Source: Butyriboletus loyo (taxonomy: Eukaryota; Basidiomycota; Agaricomycetes; Boletales; Boletaceae). Taken from it: DNA of 64,000 bases. A program made the position numbers and the translations under genes. Every line of letters starts with the position of its first letter. The stretch's first letter is position 1. Where the stretch lies: NCBI GenBank assembly GCA_038093515.1, contig JBBPSI010000143.1, forward strand, positions 1-64,000, given 5' to 3'. This document shows, in pieces, positions 41,749 to 52,870 of this stretch. Under the pieces are notes generated by a model. It made no database searches and was not told where the DNA came from. It saw only the letters and a program-made list of their open reading frames with translations.

Positions 41749-42990
41749 ATGGCCATTCCACCTGCAGAAAACAATGCCCCCCTTCCAGCTCAGCCTCCCG
41801 TCCGCTCTTCTCGTCTCCCTGTTTCCTCCCGCCGCGTCCTCTACGCCGCCGTATTAGAAAATCCCGTCGCCACCTACGCCCTGGAGCAGCGTATGGACTT
41901 CACCGGGGACTATGTCCTCCGCACCCTCGCCAGCCTCTACCGCTCCTACGCCCTCGCCCGCACCGTCCACACTCGTCTTTGCCCCGACAACCAGCCGCCC
42001 GTGTACGCCACCGCCCTAGAGACCTCCTTGATGGAGGCTAGGGGGTATACTCTAGATATCCTTCACGCTGAGGGATTCGGCTACGTCGTGGACCAACTCC
42101 TCCCGGGCATCCTCGCGCCCGTCCTACGCCCCATCCTCGTCGCCCTCGCTCCTAGAGAGCGAGAATTTTATTTTCAGTCCAACGACCGCATCGGGTTCCT
42201 GCGCCCCACCGCTCGCGGCCCCAATCCTCCTCCTCGTCCTGCCGCGGAAGGATCTCCTCCGCCACTACCTGTTCCAGCGCCACCCGCTAGAGATTCACCT
42301 GCGACCACTCTGGTAGCAGATTCGTCCAGAGAGACCACTGGAGAATCGCTGGAGTCCTTTCGGACCGACGTCGACGAGCCCCAGGTCGCTCGTCGACACT
42401 CCCCCCTACCGCCTAGGACTGTGCGTCGCCAACCTCGCCAGACGCTTCTCCAGACTGGATCTATCCCGGGATCGGTCACCCTCACCGCCGCAGGAAGAAG
42501 GATCGCCAACAGGGCCTTTCGCTCCATCACCCCCCAACCGTCCACTCGTCGTGGCACCCCCGCCATCCAACTTATCCCTCGTGTCACCTCCCCCGCCGCC
42601 GCCGCAGCTGGTGGCTCTAACTCCTCTTCGTACGGACCCCCGCCCCCCTACCTCCCCGGTCGGGGTACTCGTGATTCCCCTATCGTCGTCGACGACAGAT
42701 CTCCTGACCCCAGCCCGGGCAATGCTCGACCTCGCCTCGTCCGCCCGCAACTCTGCTTCGAGTGCGGGACCGTCGGCCACTTCCGTAGGGAGTGCCCCAA
42801 CTACACGTGCCCCTTCTGCCACCGAATCGCCCCTGGTCATATTCAGGAATTTTGCCCTGAACGCGTATGCGGCCTCTGCGGAGCCATTGGCCATATCGTC
42901 GCAAATTGTGCCTTTCGGGACGACGTCTGGGCGGACATCAATCCCGACGACGCTTACGACTACGATGTCAACGAGGGGGAGTCTCAGTGA
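41749..42990 (+). CDS. Intact copy of the gypsy third ORF (triple zinc-knuckle protein)
   Basis: 413 codons from the ATG eight bases after a pol TAA (41738-41740); the last pol residues before it (DFPSPSSQ) match those of the complete element. It has a helical N-terminal half (AVLENPVATYALEQRMDFTG, then LPGILAPVLRPILVAL), an Arg/Ser/Pro-rich linker, and three Cys/His knuckles: CFECGTVGHFRREC and CGLCGAIGHIVANC (CX2CX4HX4C), and CPFCHRIAPGHIQEFC (wider spacing). It retains the 22 bp missing in the copy at 14188. The open frame upstream to 41701 is not used by this protein. Function unknown, probably nucleic-acid binding within the element particle. Confidence 0.75.
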   Translation: MAIPPAENNAPLPAQPPVRSSRLPVSSRRVLYAAVLENPVATYALEQRMDFTGDYVLRTLASLYRSYALARTVHTRLCPDNQPPVYATALETSLMEARGYTLDILHAEGFGYVVDQLLPGILAPVLRPILVALAPREREFYFQSNDRIGFLRPTARGPNPPPRPAAEGSPPPLPVPAPPARDSPATTLVADSSRETTGESLESFRTDVDEPQVARRHSPLPPRTVRRQPRQTLLQTGSIPGSVTLTAAGRRIANRAFRSITPQPSTRRGTPAIQLIPRVTSPAAAAAGGSNSSSYGPPPPYLPGRGTRDSPIVVDDRSPDPSPGNARPRLVRPQLCFECGTVGHFRRECPNYTCPFCHRIAPGHIQEFCPERVCGLCGAIGHIVANCAFRDDVWADINPDDAYDYDVNEGESQ

Positions 42991-43041
42991 GGGGACCATT
43001 CAAGTTGTGGAGTCGGAGTCTCCACCATGGGAAGGGGGTAA

Positions 43042-43467
43042 TGTTACGGTAGTACTCTACTTTTTCTCCCCACTACCGTTAGGACTCTTACATTCGCCTA
43101 GCCTTCTGCTAGTTCCTGTTGAACGGTAACAACCGTTCTTACTTAGTCATCACTTCCCGCGCACGGACGCACTTTCTTTCATACTCCAGAACGTTCTAGA
43201 GTATCTTTTCCTCGTTTGTACTTTTGCTCTCGCGACCCGATTAGGGAGCATGGTCTGTGCGCAGACCTCAGTAGTATAAAGCCACTGTCTTTACACCCTG
43301 TAACGGTATCTAGTTCTACGCAGCCTACTGCTAGCAATTAGTATCATTCCAGACTCTTAGTGTGCGCACTAAGACATAGTCTGAGACTCACCCAGAATCG
43401 TCTCCCGAGTCTCGAGGCCACTCCAGAGTGCCTCCTCGCTGTTCAATTGTTAGCGCCCAGCGTAACA
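43042..43467 (+). repeat. 3' LTR (family G425) behind the third-ORF copy
   Basis: 426 bp, TGTTACGG to GCGTAACA, preceded by the purine tract GGGAAGGGGGTAA. With the ORF at 41749 it forms the 3' end of a truncated G425 element. Confidence 0.93.
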
Positions 43468-43499
43468 AAATACAGAAATAGAACACTACCATTTCAACA
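43468..43499 (-). repeat. First 32 bp of a copia LTR (family C450), reversed
   Basis: AAATACAGAAATAGAACACT to TTTCAACA is the reverse complement of the start of the C450 LTR. It abuts the G425 LTR, which therefore entered a copia LTR 32 bp from its end. Confidence 0.8.
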
Positions 43500-43583
43500 G
43501 GCTGTACAACAAGGGATAATGTCAACCCAGGGTGGCTGTGTACTATGTGACAATGTGACTACATGGGCTCCCTGGTGGGCCCA

Positions 43584-43706
43584 TCCATCAATGCCATGCT
43601 AAATTTCATCCAAGGGCCCACCCCAGGGTGGCCATATGCCAGGTGACATTGTCAACCTGGGGTGGCCATCTGCATAGGAGAATGTGACTACATGGGCTCT
43701 GGACCT
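43584..43706. repeat. Repeat shared with 23453-23572
   Basis: Same 120-bp sequence as at 23453-23572. A related half-unit (GTCAACCCAGGGTGGC, then GTGACTACATGGGCTC) precedes it at 43519-43575, suggesting a short tandem array. Confidence 0.75.
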
Positions 43707-44094
43707 AGTGCTCCCAGAAAATGGTCAGCAGTGAGCAGCACTATAAAGGCTCCAGCTGACAAGTGTGTGGTTGATTTTGTCCCTCAAGAGATTACTGACA
43801 TGAGCACTAGGAAAAAGAAGATGAAGTGATTGTCTATTCAGTGAGTGATTGAGGGGAAATGTGGTGTATTGGAACAGTACTTTACAAGTGATGTACAAGA
43901 CTTGGTTACAATACTTATGTCAGTGACTTGAGCACAATTCATGACCTTGGAGTGACAACAAAAGGATAGATTGCAGTGATGTATCAACCTGATCAATGCA
44001 ACGGGTTAAGTGGGATAAACAGCTTGTCAGTTTGTGTAATTCTGCAAGTACAGGTGATAAATCAAAAAAAAAATGCCGAGTGCCACAACAATGA

Positions 44095-45065
44095 GCTAGT
44101 GAGATATATCAGTCAGATCACCAGTCGGATAGCCCAGGTGGAGAGCATATATGCTTAGTACCATGATATATCAGCATGGGGCTGGGGATGATATCATGAT
44201 TGGGTAGGTGCGACCATCTGTGAGTGTGGGTGATACATCACTGAAGTCCCAGCGAAGCCCATGATATTTCTAGGCTAGTAGTGAGTAATGTATCAATCAG
44301 ATGGCCCAGAGAACATATATGCTTACTGTGATATATCAGCCTGAGAACGGGGCTGATATCGTGATTGGCTGGGCATGACTGATGACAACTGTCGGTGAGC
44401 GTGTATGATGTATTAGTCGGATGGCCCAGATGGAGTATGAGCTTACTGTGATATATCAGCATACGTCTGGGACTAATAGCGATTGGCTAGGTATGACCGT
44501 CTGCAAGCACATGTGATGTATTAGTCGGATGGCCCAGATGGAGTGTGAGCCTACCCTGATATGTCGGCCTAAGTCCGGGGCTGATATTGTGATTGGCTGG
44601 GCGTGACCAATGACGACCAATTGCAAGCATGTGTGATGTATTAGTCGGATGGCCCAGACGGAGTATGAGCTTACTGTGATATATTAGCCTACGTGCGGGG
44701 CTGATAGCAATTGACTAGGTGTGACCGTCTGCGAGCGCGTGTGATGTATTAGTCGGATGGCCCAGACGGAGTACGAGCTTACCATGATATATCAACCCAA
44801 TTCCGGGGCTGATAGCGATTGGCTAGGTGTGACCGTCCGCGAGCGCGCGTGATGTATCACTGAGGTCCCAGAAAAGCCTGCAGTATTCAAGCTAGGCTAC
44901 TAGAAGTGATGTATCAATCAGATGGCCCAGACGGAGTATGAGCTTACCACGATATATCAACCGAAGTCCGGGGCTGATATCGTGATTGGCTGTGTGTGAC
45001 CGCCTGCAAGCGCACGTGATGTATCACTGAGGTCCCAGCGGAGCCTACATTTGAGTGATATATCA
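44095..45065. repeat. Minisatellite of about 105-115 bp units
   Basis: Seven to eight diverged copies of a unit containing GTCGGATGGCCCAGA, GTGATATATCAGC and GATTGGCTAGGTGTGACC. Two variants with a CACTGAGGTCCCAGCG segment give unequal unit lengths. No coding capacity. The stretch 43707-44094 before it holds only unique sequence with no convincing gene. Confidence 0.85.
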
Positions 45066-45218
45066 TTGATATATTACTGGTCAGAGCATGCTAGTGGGAG
45101 AGGCTCCATTTATACATTAGGTTATTGATGTATGACAATTTTATGGTAATCACAGCGGTTGCATACATCATTTCCCTTGCAACTGGTGGCTACACGGCTT
45201 TCCAATCGCCCATCCATC

Positions 45219-45345
45219 ATGTACTCAAAACGCTCTCCCGTTCGCAGTTGGACGTATACGAGACGACGAGCAGGAGGGATCAGACATCGCAAATTTGGGC
45301 CCGTCCCGGTTTTCCTGAATCAGACTTGGCTTAGCGACATCATTG
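45219..45345 (+). repeat. Segment duplicated at 63858-63992
   Basis: From CATCATGTACTCAAAACGC through ACTTGGCTTAGCGACATCATTG, similar to the right end of the window with scattered changes. The surroundings (45120-46100) contain only short frames I cannot assign. Confidence 0.65.
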
Positions 45346-46130
45346 GTGTGTACTGTGAACCGGCCTGTTGCGTTCGATATCACTATCCACAGAGAGTAGC
45401 GAGGTCCAAAGTTTGCAAGAGCTGATCTCTCTTCCTTCGTCCCTTGCATGCATGTTCATCGCCACTTGTGTGCTTGGTTATATCGGCAAGAACCTGTCTC
45501 CCAAGAGATTGCTCCGCGGCTTGGTCAAGACAATAGAGGGTGCCAGGCGTGCGTCACGGTCCGTGTGTGATCGATCTCGACAATCTAGCCTATGACGATC
45601 AAATCGTGGACGCTCGCCATCCAGACAGCCAGCCAGGTCAGTGTGGACGACTTGATTGAGGGGCTCGTCATTCCTCATCCATGCCCCAGCGAATTCGTGC
45701 CCCGGCGCTTGGCCCGCCCCAGCTGCACCTACAGTGACACCCGACCTCATTTGTACGCCAGGATCAGGCATGTCTCCCACCAGCTGTGTATACAACACTC
45801 TATAATTCGCATGTTTCTGGATCCGTGACTAGATCGCAACTGCCTGTGATCTGAAACTGACCTGCCTCGATGGCCGATAAATTATGATATCAATGAGACC
45901 ACGGACGAAACCACTATGCTGATCCACTGGACTTTCGATCAGACATGCGATCAAACAGCGTTGTCATCGGTAGAATTCCGCCTGTGGGTCTCCTGTTGTT
46001 TTGATGTTAACCGCATTGACAGATCGAACGGCAAGGTTGTCTGAGACATTAGAACGAGGAACAATAGAATCACCACCACGGCGGATCCGATTGGGACCAC
46101 AATGCTGTGCGTGGGGTGCGACGTTGCCGA

Positions 46131-47530
46131 TATAAAAGTCGCTCGTGGAAGGGCTCGATCGAACGTCAATATGCTTCTCCAGAGTCTCCCAGATCGCTCC
46201 CATCGAGAGCTCCATCCGATGCAGAAACCAAAGCCCCCGTCTCTAATCCACCTGGTATCACTGCGCTTCTCTTTACTTCCCTCAACAGCGTCTTGGCTGA
46301 CGATTCCGACCAGCCCAAGGCGGTTTTCGCGCTCGACGAGCACATACGCTCAGTCTAGAGCACCATGGTCAAGGAAAGAGCGCATCAGGACTCGGAGACG
46401 TTGATATCGGGGATGTAGCCTAGATGAACCACATCGCATGCATTCATCAGTAAAACAGTTGCTGGTTTTCGATGCTAACCGGGTGTATCTGAGTGCTATA
46501 GATTGCTACAGACTGCTAACCGGTGGTTCCGACCAATAATGGTTTCACTGATGTTGGAAGACCCACAAAACGTTCCATCCCCCGGGCCTTCCTTGTGGCG
46601 GATGACTGACTAGGGTACAATCCACCTTCGGATCTGTCTTGCGACAACGTTGGAGACTTGTGAACCACCATTTGCGGTCCAAGGCTTGAACCACAAATGG
46701 CGTTTCACACGGTACCCATCCTGCCGTGCGTGGCCGCAATGGATCTTCACAAGAAGCTGGAGCTCGCTTTGAGCATTCTGCTCGTGGCCGTCAACTCTTT
46801 CATGATCGACATGGGTACAACATGAAGAACTGGCTAGCTGATTTCTGTGGCTACTAGGCAAGGATTTGTTTGTTCGCACACGGGCCAAGAACGTGGTCAC
46901 CGACATGCCATCGACATGGGAAGAGCACCTCGCTGACTATCAAATGAGCCCAGTTCGCATTCATCTTCGGACCACAAATATGGAGAGGACACGCAGGATG
47001 TTTGGGGGTGCGTATCTGAATTTCTCACACTGGGTATGCGCATGGACGCGAACATCGCCCGATCAAAGGAAGGGAATGAATTAGGGTCGGTCGTCATAAT
47101 TCCTTTATTCAAGGTAAATCGAGTCTGAAGATCTGATGGTCCACTGCATGTAGCTTGGACGAGTGCACTGCAGTGTTACTACCAACAACTCCTGATCGAC
47201 AACAAGGTGATACCCATCTATTTCGAGGGGCAGCGACGGAAATACATCCGTAAAACCACGAATGTCGCAGATGTTGGTTTCTGACAAGGCTCGAGAACCG
47301 ACGAATTCAATGGATGTTTTGAGGTCCATCACCCGACGACATAAAAATCTGAGCGACGAAGGAGCAAGCACGTCTGTCTCCGATTGCGAGATCCTTGCAT
47401 ACGTTACCATCTTGGCCGACCTGGGTCTGCCAGCCTCGTTCTCCGCTCTCTTCCCAGAGAGGGATGTTGATGACCGTTGTCTGCGCATTTATGCTGCGGG
47501 AGTCGAAACAACGACGTATGCATTTTGAGT
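46131..47530 (+). pseudogene. P-loop NTPase paralogue 1, deleted and interrupted
   Basis: Retains the TATAAAAG box (46131) and start region of the intact gene at 55605. It jumps to the exon before Walker B (DDSDQPKAVFALDEH), loses about 250 bp, and continues near GRPL. It then carries a MITE (46445-46553) and goes on through exon 8 (DMPSTWEEHLADYQ, VSDKAREPTNSMDVLRSITR, RCLRIYAAGVETTTYAF) to a stop at 47526 that is shared with paralogue 3. A second MITE follows at 47537. Confidence 0.8.
46445..46553. mobile_element. MITE-like element with CATCAGTAAAAC / CATCAGTGAAAC ends
   Basis: 109 bp with imperfect terminal inverted repeats, absent from the intact NTPase gene at the matching position. It occurs again, reversed and 98 bp long, at 49286-49383. 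Confidence 0.7.
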
Positions 47531-47536
47531 GAAGTA

Positions 47537-47670
47537 CAGTTGATATACTCATAATGCATATGGTCATAATGCATAAACCCTACACTCAGGGTGACCCAAA
47601 CCTTGACTAGACTTAGTCTCGCTCAATGGTCATTAGGAACCGTTGTTGTGCATTATGAGCATATCAACTG
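47537..47670. mobile_element. MITE of Tc1/mariner type (TA target)
   Basis: 134 bp with inverted repeats of about 22 bp (CAGTTGATATACTCATAATG at the left, matched with one change at the right), flanked by TA on both sides (47535-47536 and 47671-47672). The paralogue near 60137 shows the empty site. No coding capacity. Confidence 0.85.
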
Positions 47671-47734
47671 TACCTCGTATCTATGAGGACCCTTTCAAGC
47701 CTTGCCCATATTCAACAGATTCCCGAAACAGAAA

Positions 47735-48980
47735 GTGCGGCCCGATCACGCGCAGTAGCCTCGAAGAAATCAAATCTTTGTTAGGTGACACAAAAGTAGC
47801 AAATCGCTCGTAGTAAGGAAACACATGGTAACAGGAATACATGTTTCGAACGAAATCTGCAGGCTGACGTATATAGACAGACGCCAGGAGAATACAACAA
47901 AGACGATACAGACATATTTTGTTAGGTTGTGCATAGGACAAGAACGAAGAAAGGCACTTGATGAGATCAACCGAATGTAATGGCACAATCGTATACGGAC
48001 TGGTAATACCCGCGAGTTAATATGATGAAGAGTCCAGAACATGGCCCAAGACGACACTTACGAGAGACCAGGTTCGGCGAGCATTTGTCTACCAGTCGAG
48101 ACCGCTATTACCACTACTGGTGCCATCCTCCGTGGGACCCTATATAGCAAGTAAGTATTCAGAGAGGCCGCATCTAGCCAGTTGAAAGATGGAATAATAC
48201 CACGTTCGGGCCCCGAGCGTCGAGATTGGTTCCCGCCTGGAACGGAGTGATGAGTTCAGTCATAAGGGAGGAGAACTAGGGGAGCGTACTGGAAGAGCGA
48301 AAGAAACCTGGACGAGACAGGCCAAGAGGAGCGCTAGGTAGTACTTTGTGGCGAACATGATGAAGCTGGGTAGTTTATTGTGCAGAAGAGAGGAATGAGC
48401 TGTTTTTCGAATGCCGAGATGATAGATATGAGAAGCGGTATCGCCTTTATATGCTTTTTGCTGCCTGGCATCGGATCCATCACCCACCACCACTACCAGG
48501 CACAAGGGCGGTCCGAGCGCCGCTCGATCTCTCAAAAATGAGTGCGGGTTCCATTACCTGCCAATTGGAGAATGACAGCCGGATTGAAGAGTACCTGTCA
48601 AATATAATGAACCATAAACAAAAATGATGCAACCCCAAATCGACGTGATCAAAATTTTTTTTTTTCAAATGCGCCTGCATCACACTGATTGGAAGTACCA
48701 TACCTCTATGCTTGCTATTGCTGTTGAATCGACTATCCATTAATCTAGTAAGTAAATCTAGAAAAGTAAGCTGCAGTTTGCAGCCTGGAGATTGTCCACC
48801 CACGTGACGTCCGCATTAGGAATCCAATCTTCGAAGCATGATGGTTTTTTTGCCGCCGATTTCTGGCCAGCGATCCGCCCGTCGATTTCGCAGTGGCCGT
48901 CGCAGGCCAACTACAGGCGCAAACGTCGACAATTCGATGCCAATGGCAGTTATCCATCGTCGGTCTCATATGGCATGTTT
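47735..48980. repeat. Segmental duplication, copy 1
   Basis: Collinear with 51740-52870 with indels. It includes the secreted-protein gene and its upstream region. The best matched part is 48001-48420 against 51935-52330. Confidence 0.85.
48260..48358 (-). pseudogene. Small secreted protein, prematurely stopped copy
   Basis: 32 codons: the same signal peptide as the copy at 51990-52286, then a TGA where the other copy has TGG (Trp). Downstream homology continues but also has a 4-bp insertion (AAGT doubled). A TATAAA (48446-48451, minus strand) lies about 90 bp upstream of the ATG. Confidence 0.65.
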
Positions 48981-49285
48981 TCAAAGGCCTTGTGTGGTCA
49001 TTTCCAGGTCAGGAAATCTCTTGGAAGGCCCAAATTTTATCCAGTCGCATTGCACTCCATTCATGTGATCGTCATGTGATACTCGAAAAATTGGACATTC
49101 CAAGCTCGTTCCTGCTACGTTGCATGTACTTATGGAGAAATGTGTTCCTTGGCCATTCCAAGCTTGTCCCTGGCTACCGCATGCAATGTCGCAGGTATCG
49201 AGTGATCATCTGGTTCGAGGAAATTATTCGGCTAGCGAATCGTGGAAAATAAGTCCGTGCTTGCTTGATGTCAATGGACCTTGCC

Positions 49286-49383
49286 ATCAGTGAAACGGTT
49301 ATTGGTCGGAACCACCAGTTAGCTGTCTGTAGCACTCGGCTACACTCGGTTAGCATCGGAAACCAGCAACTGTTTTACTGATG
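49286..49383. mobile_element. Second copy of the CATCAGT MITE, reversed
   Basis: 98 bp, similar to 46445-46553 in reverse complement but lacking about 11 internal bases. CTTGC occurs just left and close to the right edge, a possible target duplication. Confidence 0.7.
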
Positions 49384-49687
49384 TGCTTGCCAAATCCTAG
49401 AGGGTACAGGATATAATTGGCCGACTACACTAAAGCGTGCATGGATTTTGCAACATGACAGGATACTCGGGCATTCGACTTTAGAATGCGCCTTCAGACG
49501 GGATTGACCCGGCCACCTTTCCGGTCCGAAAATGCCACGTCGCCCCTGCTGTCACTTTTCTCCAGGGACAATATCACCTGCCAGACATGCCTGCCCCGTG
49601 ATGTCTCTTGTGTTCTGACAGAAATTACCGTGCCGTATACGAGAGCCTGGTTGACCAATGACTGCGTGACAAACCACTTTTCTATAT

Positions 49688-50159
49688 TCATATCGGAGTG
49701 CGAATGCGTCGGTCCATGGTATAGCCGTGTCGGGGACGTGATACGAACTCGAGGGATGTAGAGTGATGGCCGGCATCAAATACATATAGGGTTCCGCAGT
49801 CAAGGCACTTGATCACGGCCGGTATGTCGTGGTCCCACACCCGGATGACTTTATCATCTGATGAATGACAAACCAGCGATTTTCGTCCACAAACGTGATC
49901 GTGTTCACAAGTCACAAGTGTTGGTCGCATTTTGGCGTGATCTCGCCCGGGCTGATATCATACTGGGAACAACCTGTTAGCTCCCCCTACGGTGAATCGA
50001 GCTGAACACAAGGCGCCACTGAATAATATTTTTGTCCGAAATAACCGCGAGAAAGATGTGCTGCCGATTGTCGTCGGGATAAAAACGAACGACAAGTTGA
50101 ACGTGGCCGTGGAAAGTCTGGAGACCGTTTCTATGGGCACGTCGCAAAGCTACGAACAC
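49688..50159 (-). pseudogene. WD40-repeat protein fragment
   Basis: Two frames read as successive WD repeats: GLQTFHGHVQLVVRFYPDDN ending DKNIIQWRL, then KSLVCHSSDDKVIRVWD followed by a GTLYVFDAGH blade. They are in different frames separated by stops, and no complete propeller is present. The minus-strand frame 50169-50684 upstream (basic stretch NPKKKDLKCQRKNKG) may be its N-terminal exon. Family within WD40 proteins not determined. Confidence 0.5.
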
Positions 50160-50699
50160 AGGCAGATGTCAAGCTTCAAGCATGAGGGAAAGGGAGGTCC
50201 ATGACGTGTCTTGATCTTGGTGCTCATCGATCCACTTAGCGAGGGCTGTCCTATGTGAGGGAACAGACGAATAACGGATACGCCTGCGTGTGGCCGGTCC
50301 ATGTAGGGCTGCACACTTTGGGGATAAAAAGTCTCTTGGAAAGACGGTTTCGGCAGGAAAGATGTAGTGTGTGCGCAAAGGGAGGATGCATGTAGGTCTC
50401 CCTGGTAGTCGGTCGCACGACGTAGACTTGTCATGGAGCACGAAGGTGGCCAACACCGCCGTGCTTGGGTTTTGCTTTCTTCTTGACAACCCCTTGTTCT
50501 TTCGTTGGCATTTGAGGTCCTTCTTCTTGGGGTTGTTGGGGTTGGTGAGCTGCATGGAGTCCACGGTGGTGAAGCCATTGTGGCGGGCGCTGTCGAGCGA
50601 GCCAACGATAGCGGGCGCGTTAGTTGGCAATTGACGGAGTAACTGAGGATGAGTGGGCCTCGAGATGCTGTGCCTTGCAAGCATGGTCGCACTAGCCTG

Positions 50700-51735
50700 T
50701 CCTCGAGGTGGCCGGCATGCGTATTTTCGTTGAGGAATCGATTCCAGTCAGAAATTGGATTCTCCCATAGAGGGGCAGGTCCATGATGTGATAGGGTATG
50801 TTAACTGGAGACGGTGCATGGTTCAAGGGTACCTATTTTCTTTGACGCGGAGATGTTGGTGCAATGGCGATGCGAAAGGCATTTTTGGCGGTGCTCTCCC
50901 CATCGTTATCGTGGTCCGAGGCGTACGCGTGGAGGAGGCACATGATGGGTCATGGCGATGGCAAGGACGAAGAGTTATGAACAATGTAGTCAGACACCCC
51001 GTAGGCAGCTTATATGAACTTGTTCAATCTATTAGGCTCGCTGCCAACAAAGTCGTATCTAACTCACCCTTCATGCATGCGTGACCGAACGCGCCGCGAC
51101 TTGGCCGTCCCTGGATAGGCTGCACTGCCCGCGAAGGTGACCTCCCCGTCAACGCTGTCGTCGTGCACGGCCAGGTCGATAACCAGAAGGCTGTCGTTTT
51201 TTCGGTCCCGGGGAGGTCGAATGTTGAAGACAAGCTATCCCATCTCCCTTCCAGTCCGCCAACCCAATCTCACATCCTCTTGATTCGGAGTCAATATCGA
51301 CCCGCTAGTGATGGCTTCATTCCCTATCACCGAACGCGAAGAAAACTGCCTGGACAGAAGGAGCTTTTTGGTCCTTGGAGCTCTATAAGATCCATTCTGT
51401 GAAGACTTAGCTAGATGTCAGGTAGAGGCTGCTTGAGCGAAAATAACTTGAATGAGTGACCGCTCCCCTCAAATTGCTTCCGAGGCGTCGCTTGCCCACG
51501 TAGGCGAAACGTCGCATAACGAAAAGTCCAACAAAAAGACAGGGTAAAAGCCCCAATTCTCTCATCTGCCGATCTTACAGAATCACGCGAAGAAAGGGTC
51601 ACAGCCTTCAAAAGACTAGGTCGAATACTGAGCGAATAGCTGACCTCCAACTGCCTGTATCCAAGGTTTCATCGATATCTAGAATGAACGAACGAATTTA
51701 TTTGGCTAGCGACGCTCATTAGCTGAGTTCAGGTG
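50700..51735. other. No convincing gene
   Basis: Only short overlapping frames on both strands without recognisable motifs. A weak plus-strand frame (51163-51402) shows no splice-supported extension. Confidence 0.4.
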
Positions 51736-51739
51736 CGAC

Positions 51740-52870
51740 CCCATCACGTGCAGTAACCTCGAAGAAATCCAATTCTGTAGACACCAGGAGAATACGACAG
51801 GGCGTGCGATAAGACATATATCGTTAGGTTGTGCGTAGCGCAAGAATGAAACTAAGGGCATGAATGAAACTAGTGAAGAAGGGCGACACTTTGCGGGATC
51901 TACCGAATGTAATGGTACAATTGTATACGGACTGGTGATACCCGCAAGTTAATATGATGAAGAGTCCAGAACATGGCCCAAGACGACACTTACGAGAGAC
52001 CAGGTTCGGCGAGCATTTGTCTACCAGTCGGGAGCGTTATTACCACCACTGGTGCCATCCTCCGCGGGACCCTATATAGCAAGTATTCAGAGAGGCCGCA
52101 TCTAGCTAGTTGAAAGATGGAATAATACCACGGCCGAGCCCCGAGCGTCGAGATTGGTTCCCGCCTGGAATGGAGTGATGAGTTCAGCCATAAGGGAGGA
52201 GAACTAGGGGAGCGTACTGGAAGAGCGAAAGAAACCTGGACGAGACAGGCCAAGAGGAGCGCTAGGTAGTACTTTGTGGCGAACATGATGAAGCTGGGTA
52301 GTTTATTGTGCAGAAGAGAAGAACGAGCTGTTGTTCGGATGCTGGGATGATCGATGATGGGTATCACCTCTATATACTTTTTTTCCACCAGGCATCGAAT
52401 CCAAATCACTCGGGTCCACCACCAACCAGGGGGGTCCGAGTGCAGCTCAACTCCCTTATCTGCCTATTGTATGACGTGGGAAGGAGCTCCTGTCGAGTAA
52501 TAGTGTATGGACCTTGCAACCGATTGAGATACAAGAGTGAGCAGGCCCAAATCGCGAACCAGATTTTGGCGAATGCGGTTGCATCGCACTGATACACCAC
52601 TCACCACAGCTCTACACTTGTTATCATAGACATCATTAAACCGACTATCCATTCCTTTAAGCTGCAGTTTGCAGGAGTGATCGTCCACCTGGTACGTGAC
52701 GTCCACGAAGTAGTTGATTTCCAGTGATCTGCCCGTTGATTTCACAGTGATAGAGCCTGAGCTTAACGACAGGGGAGACGAGACGATCGCGGGAATCGAG
52801 TGCGAGCGCGAGAGCCACCACCCCAGATTGCACAGGCACAGAACAAAATAAGTAGGGCACTTCAATACGA
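51740..52870. repeat. Segmental duplication, copy 2
   Basis: Counterpart of 47735-48980, containing the better preserved secreted-protein gene. Confidence 0.85.
51990..52286 (-). CDS. Small secreted protein, hypothetical
   Basis: 98 codons from the ATG chosen because it opens a textbook signal peptide (MFATKYYLALLLACLVQVSFA, cut expected before LPVRS). The mature part is about 77 residues with a single Cys, Pro/Ser-rich at first and hydrophobic near VVVITLP. The open frame extends upstream to 52409 but that part lacks a signal and overlaps the promoter. No family recognised. Small secreted proteins are common in fungi; a role cannot be inferred. Part of a segmental duplication. Confidence 0.5.
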   Translation of the reverse strand: MFATKYYLALLLACLVQVSFALPVRSPSSPPLWLNSSLHSRREPISTLGARPWYYSIFQLARCGLSEYLLYRVPRRMAPVVVITLPTGRQMLAEPGLS

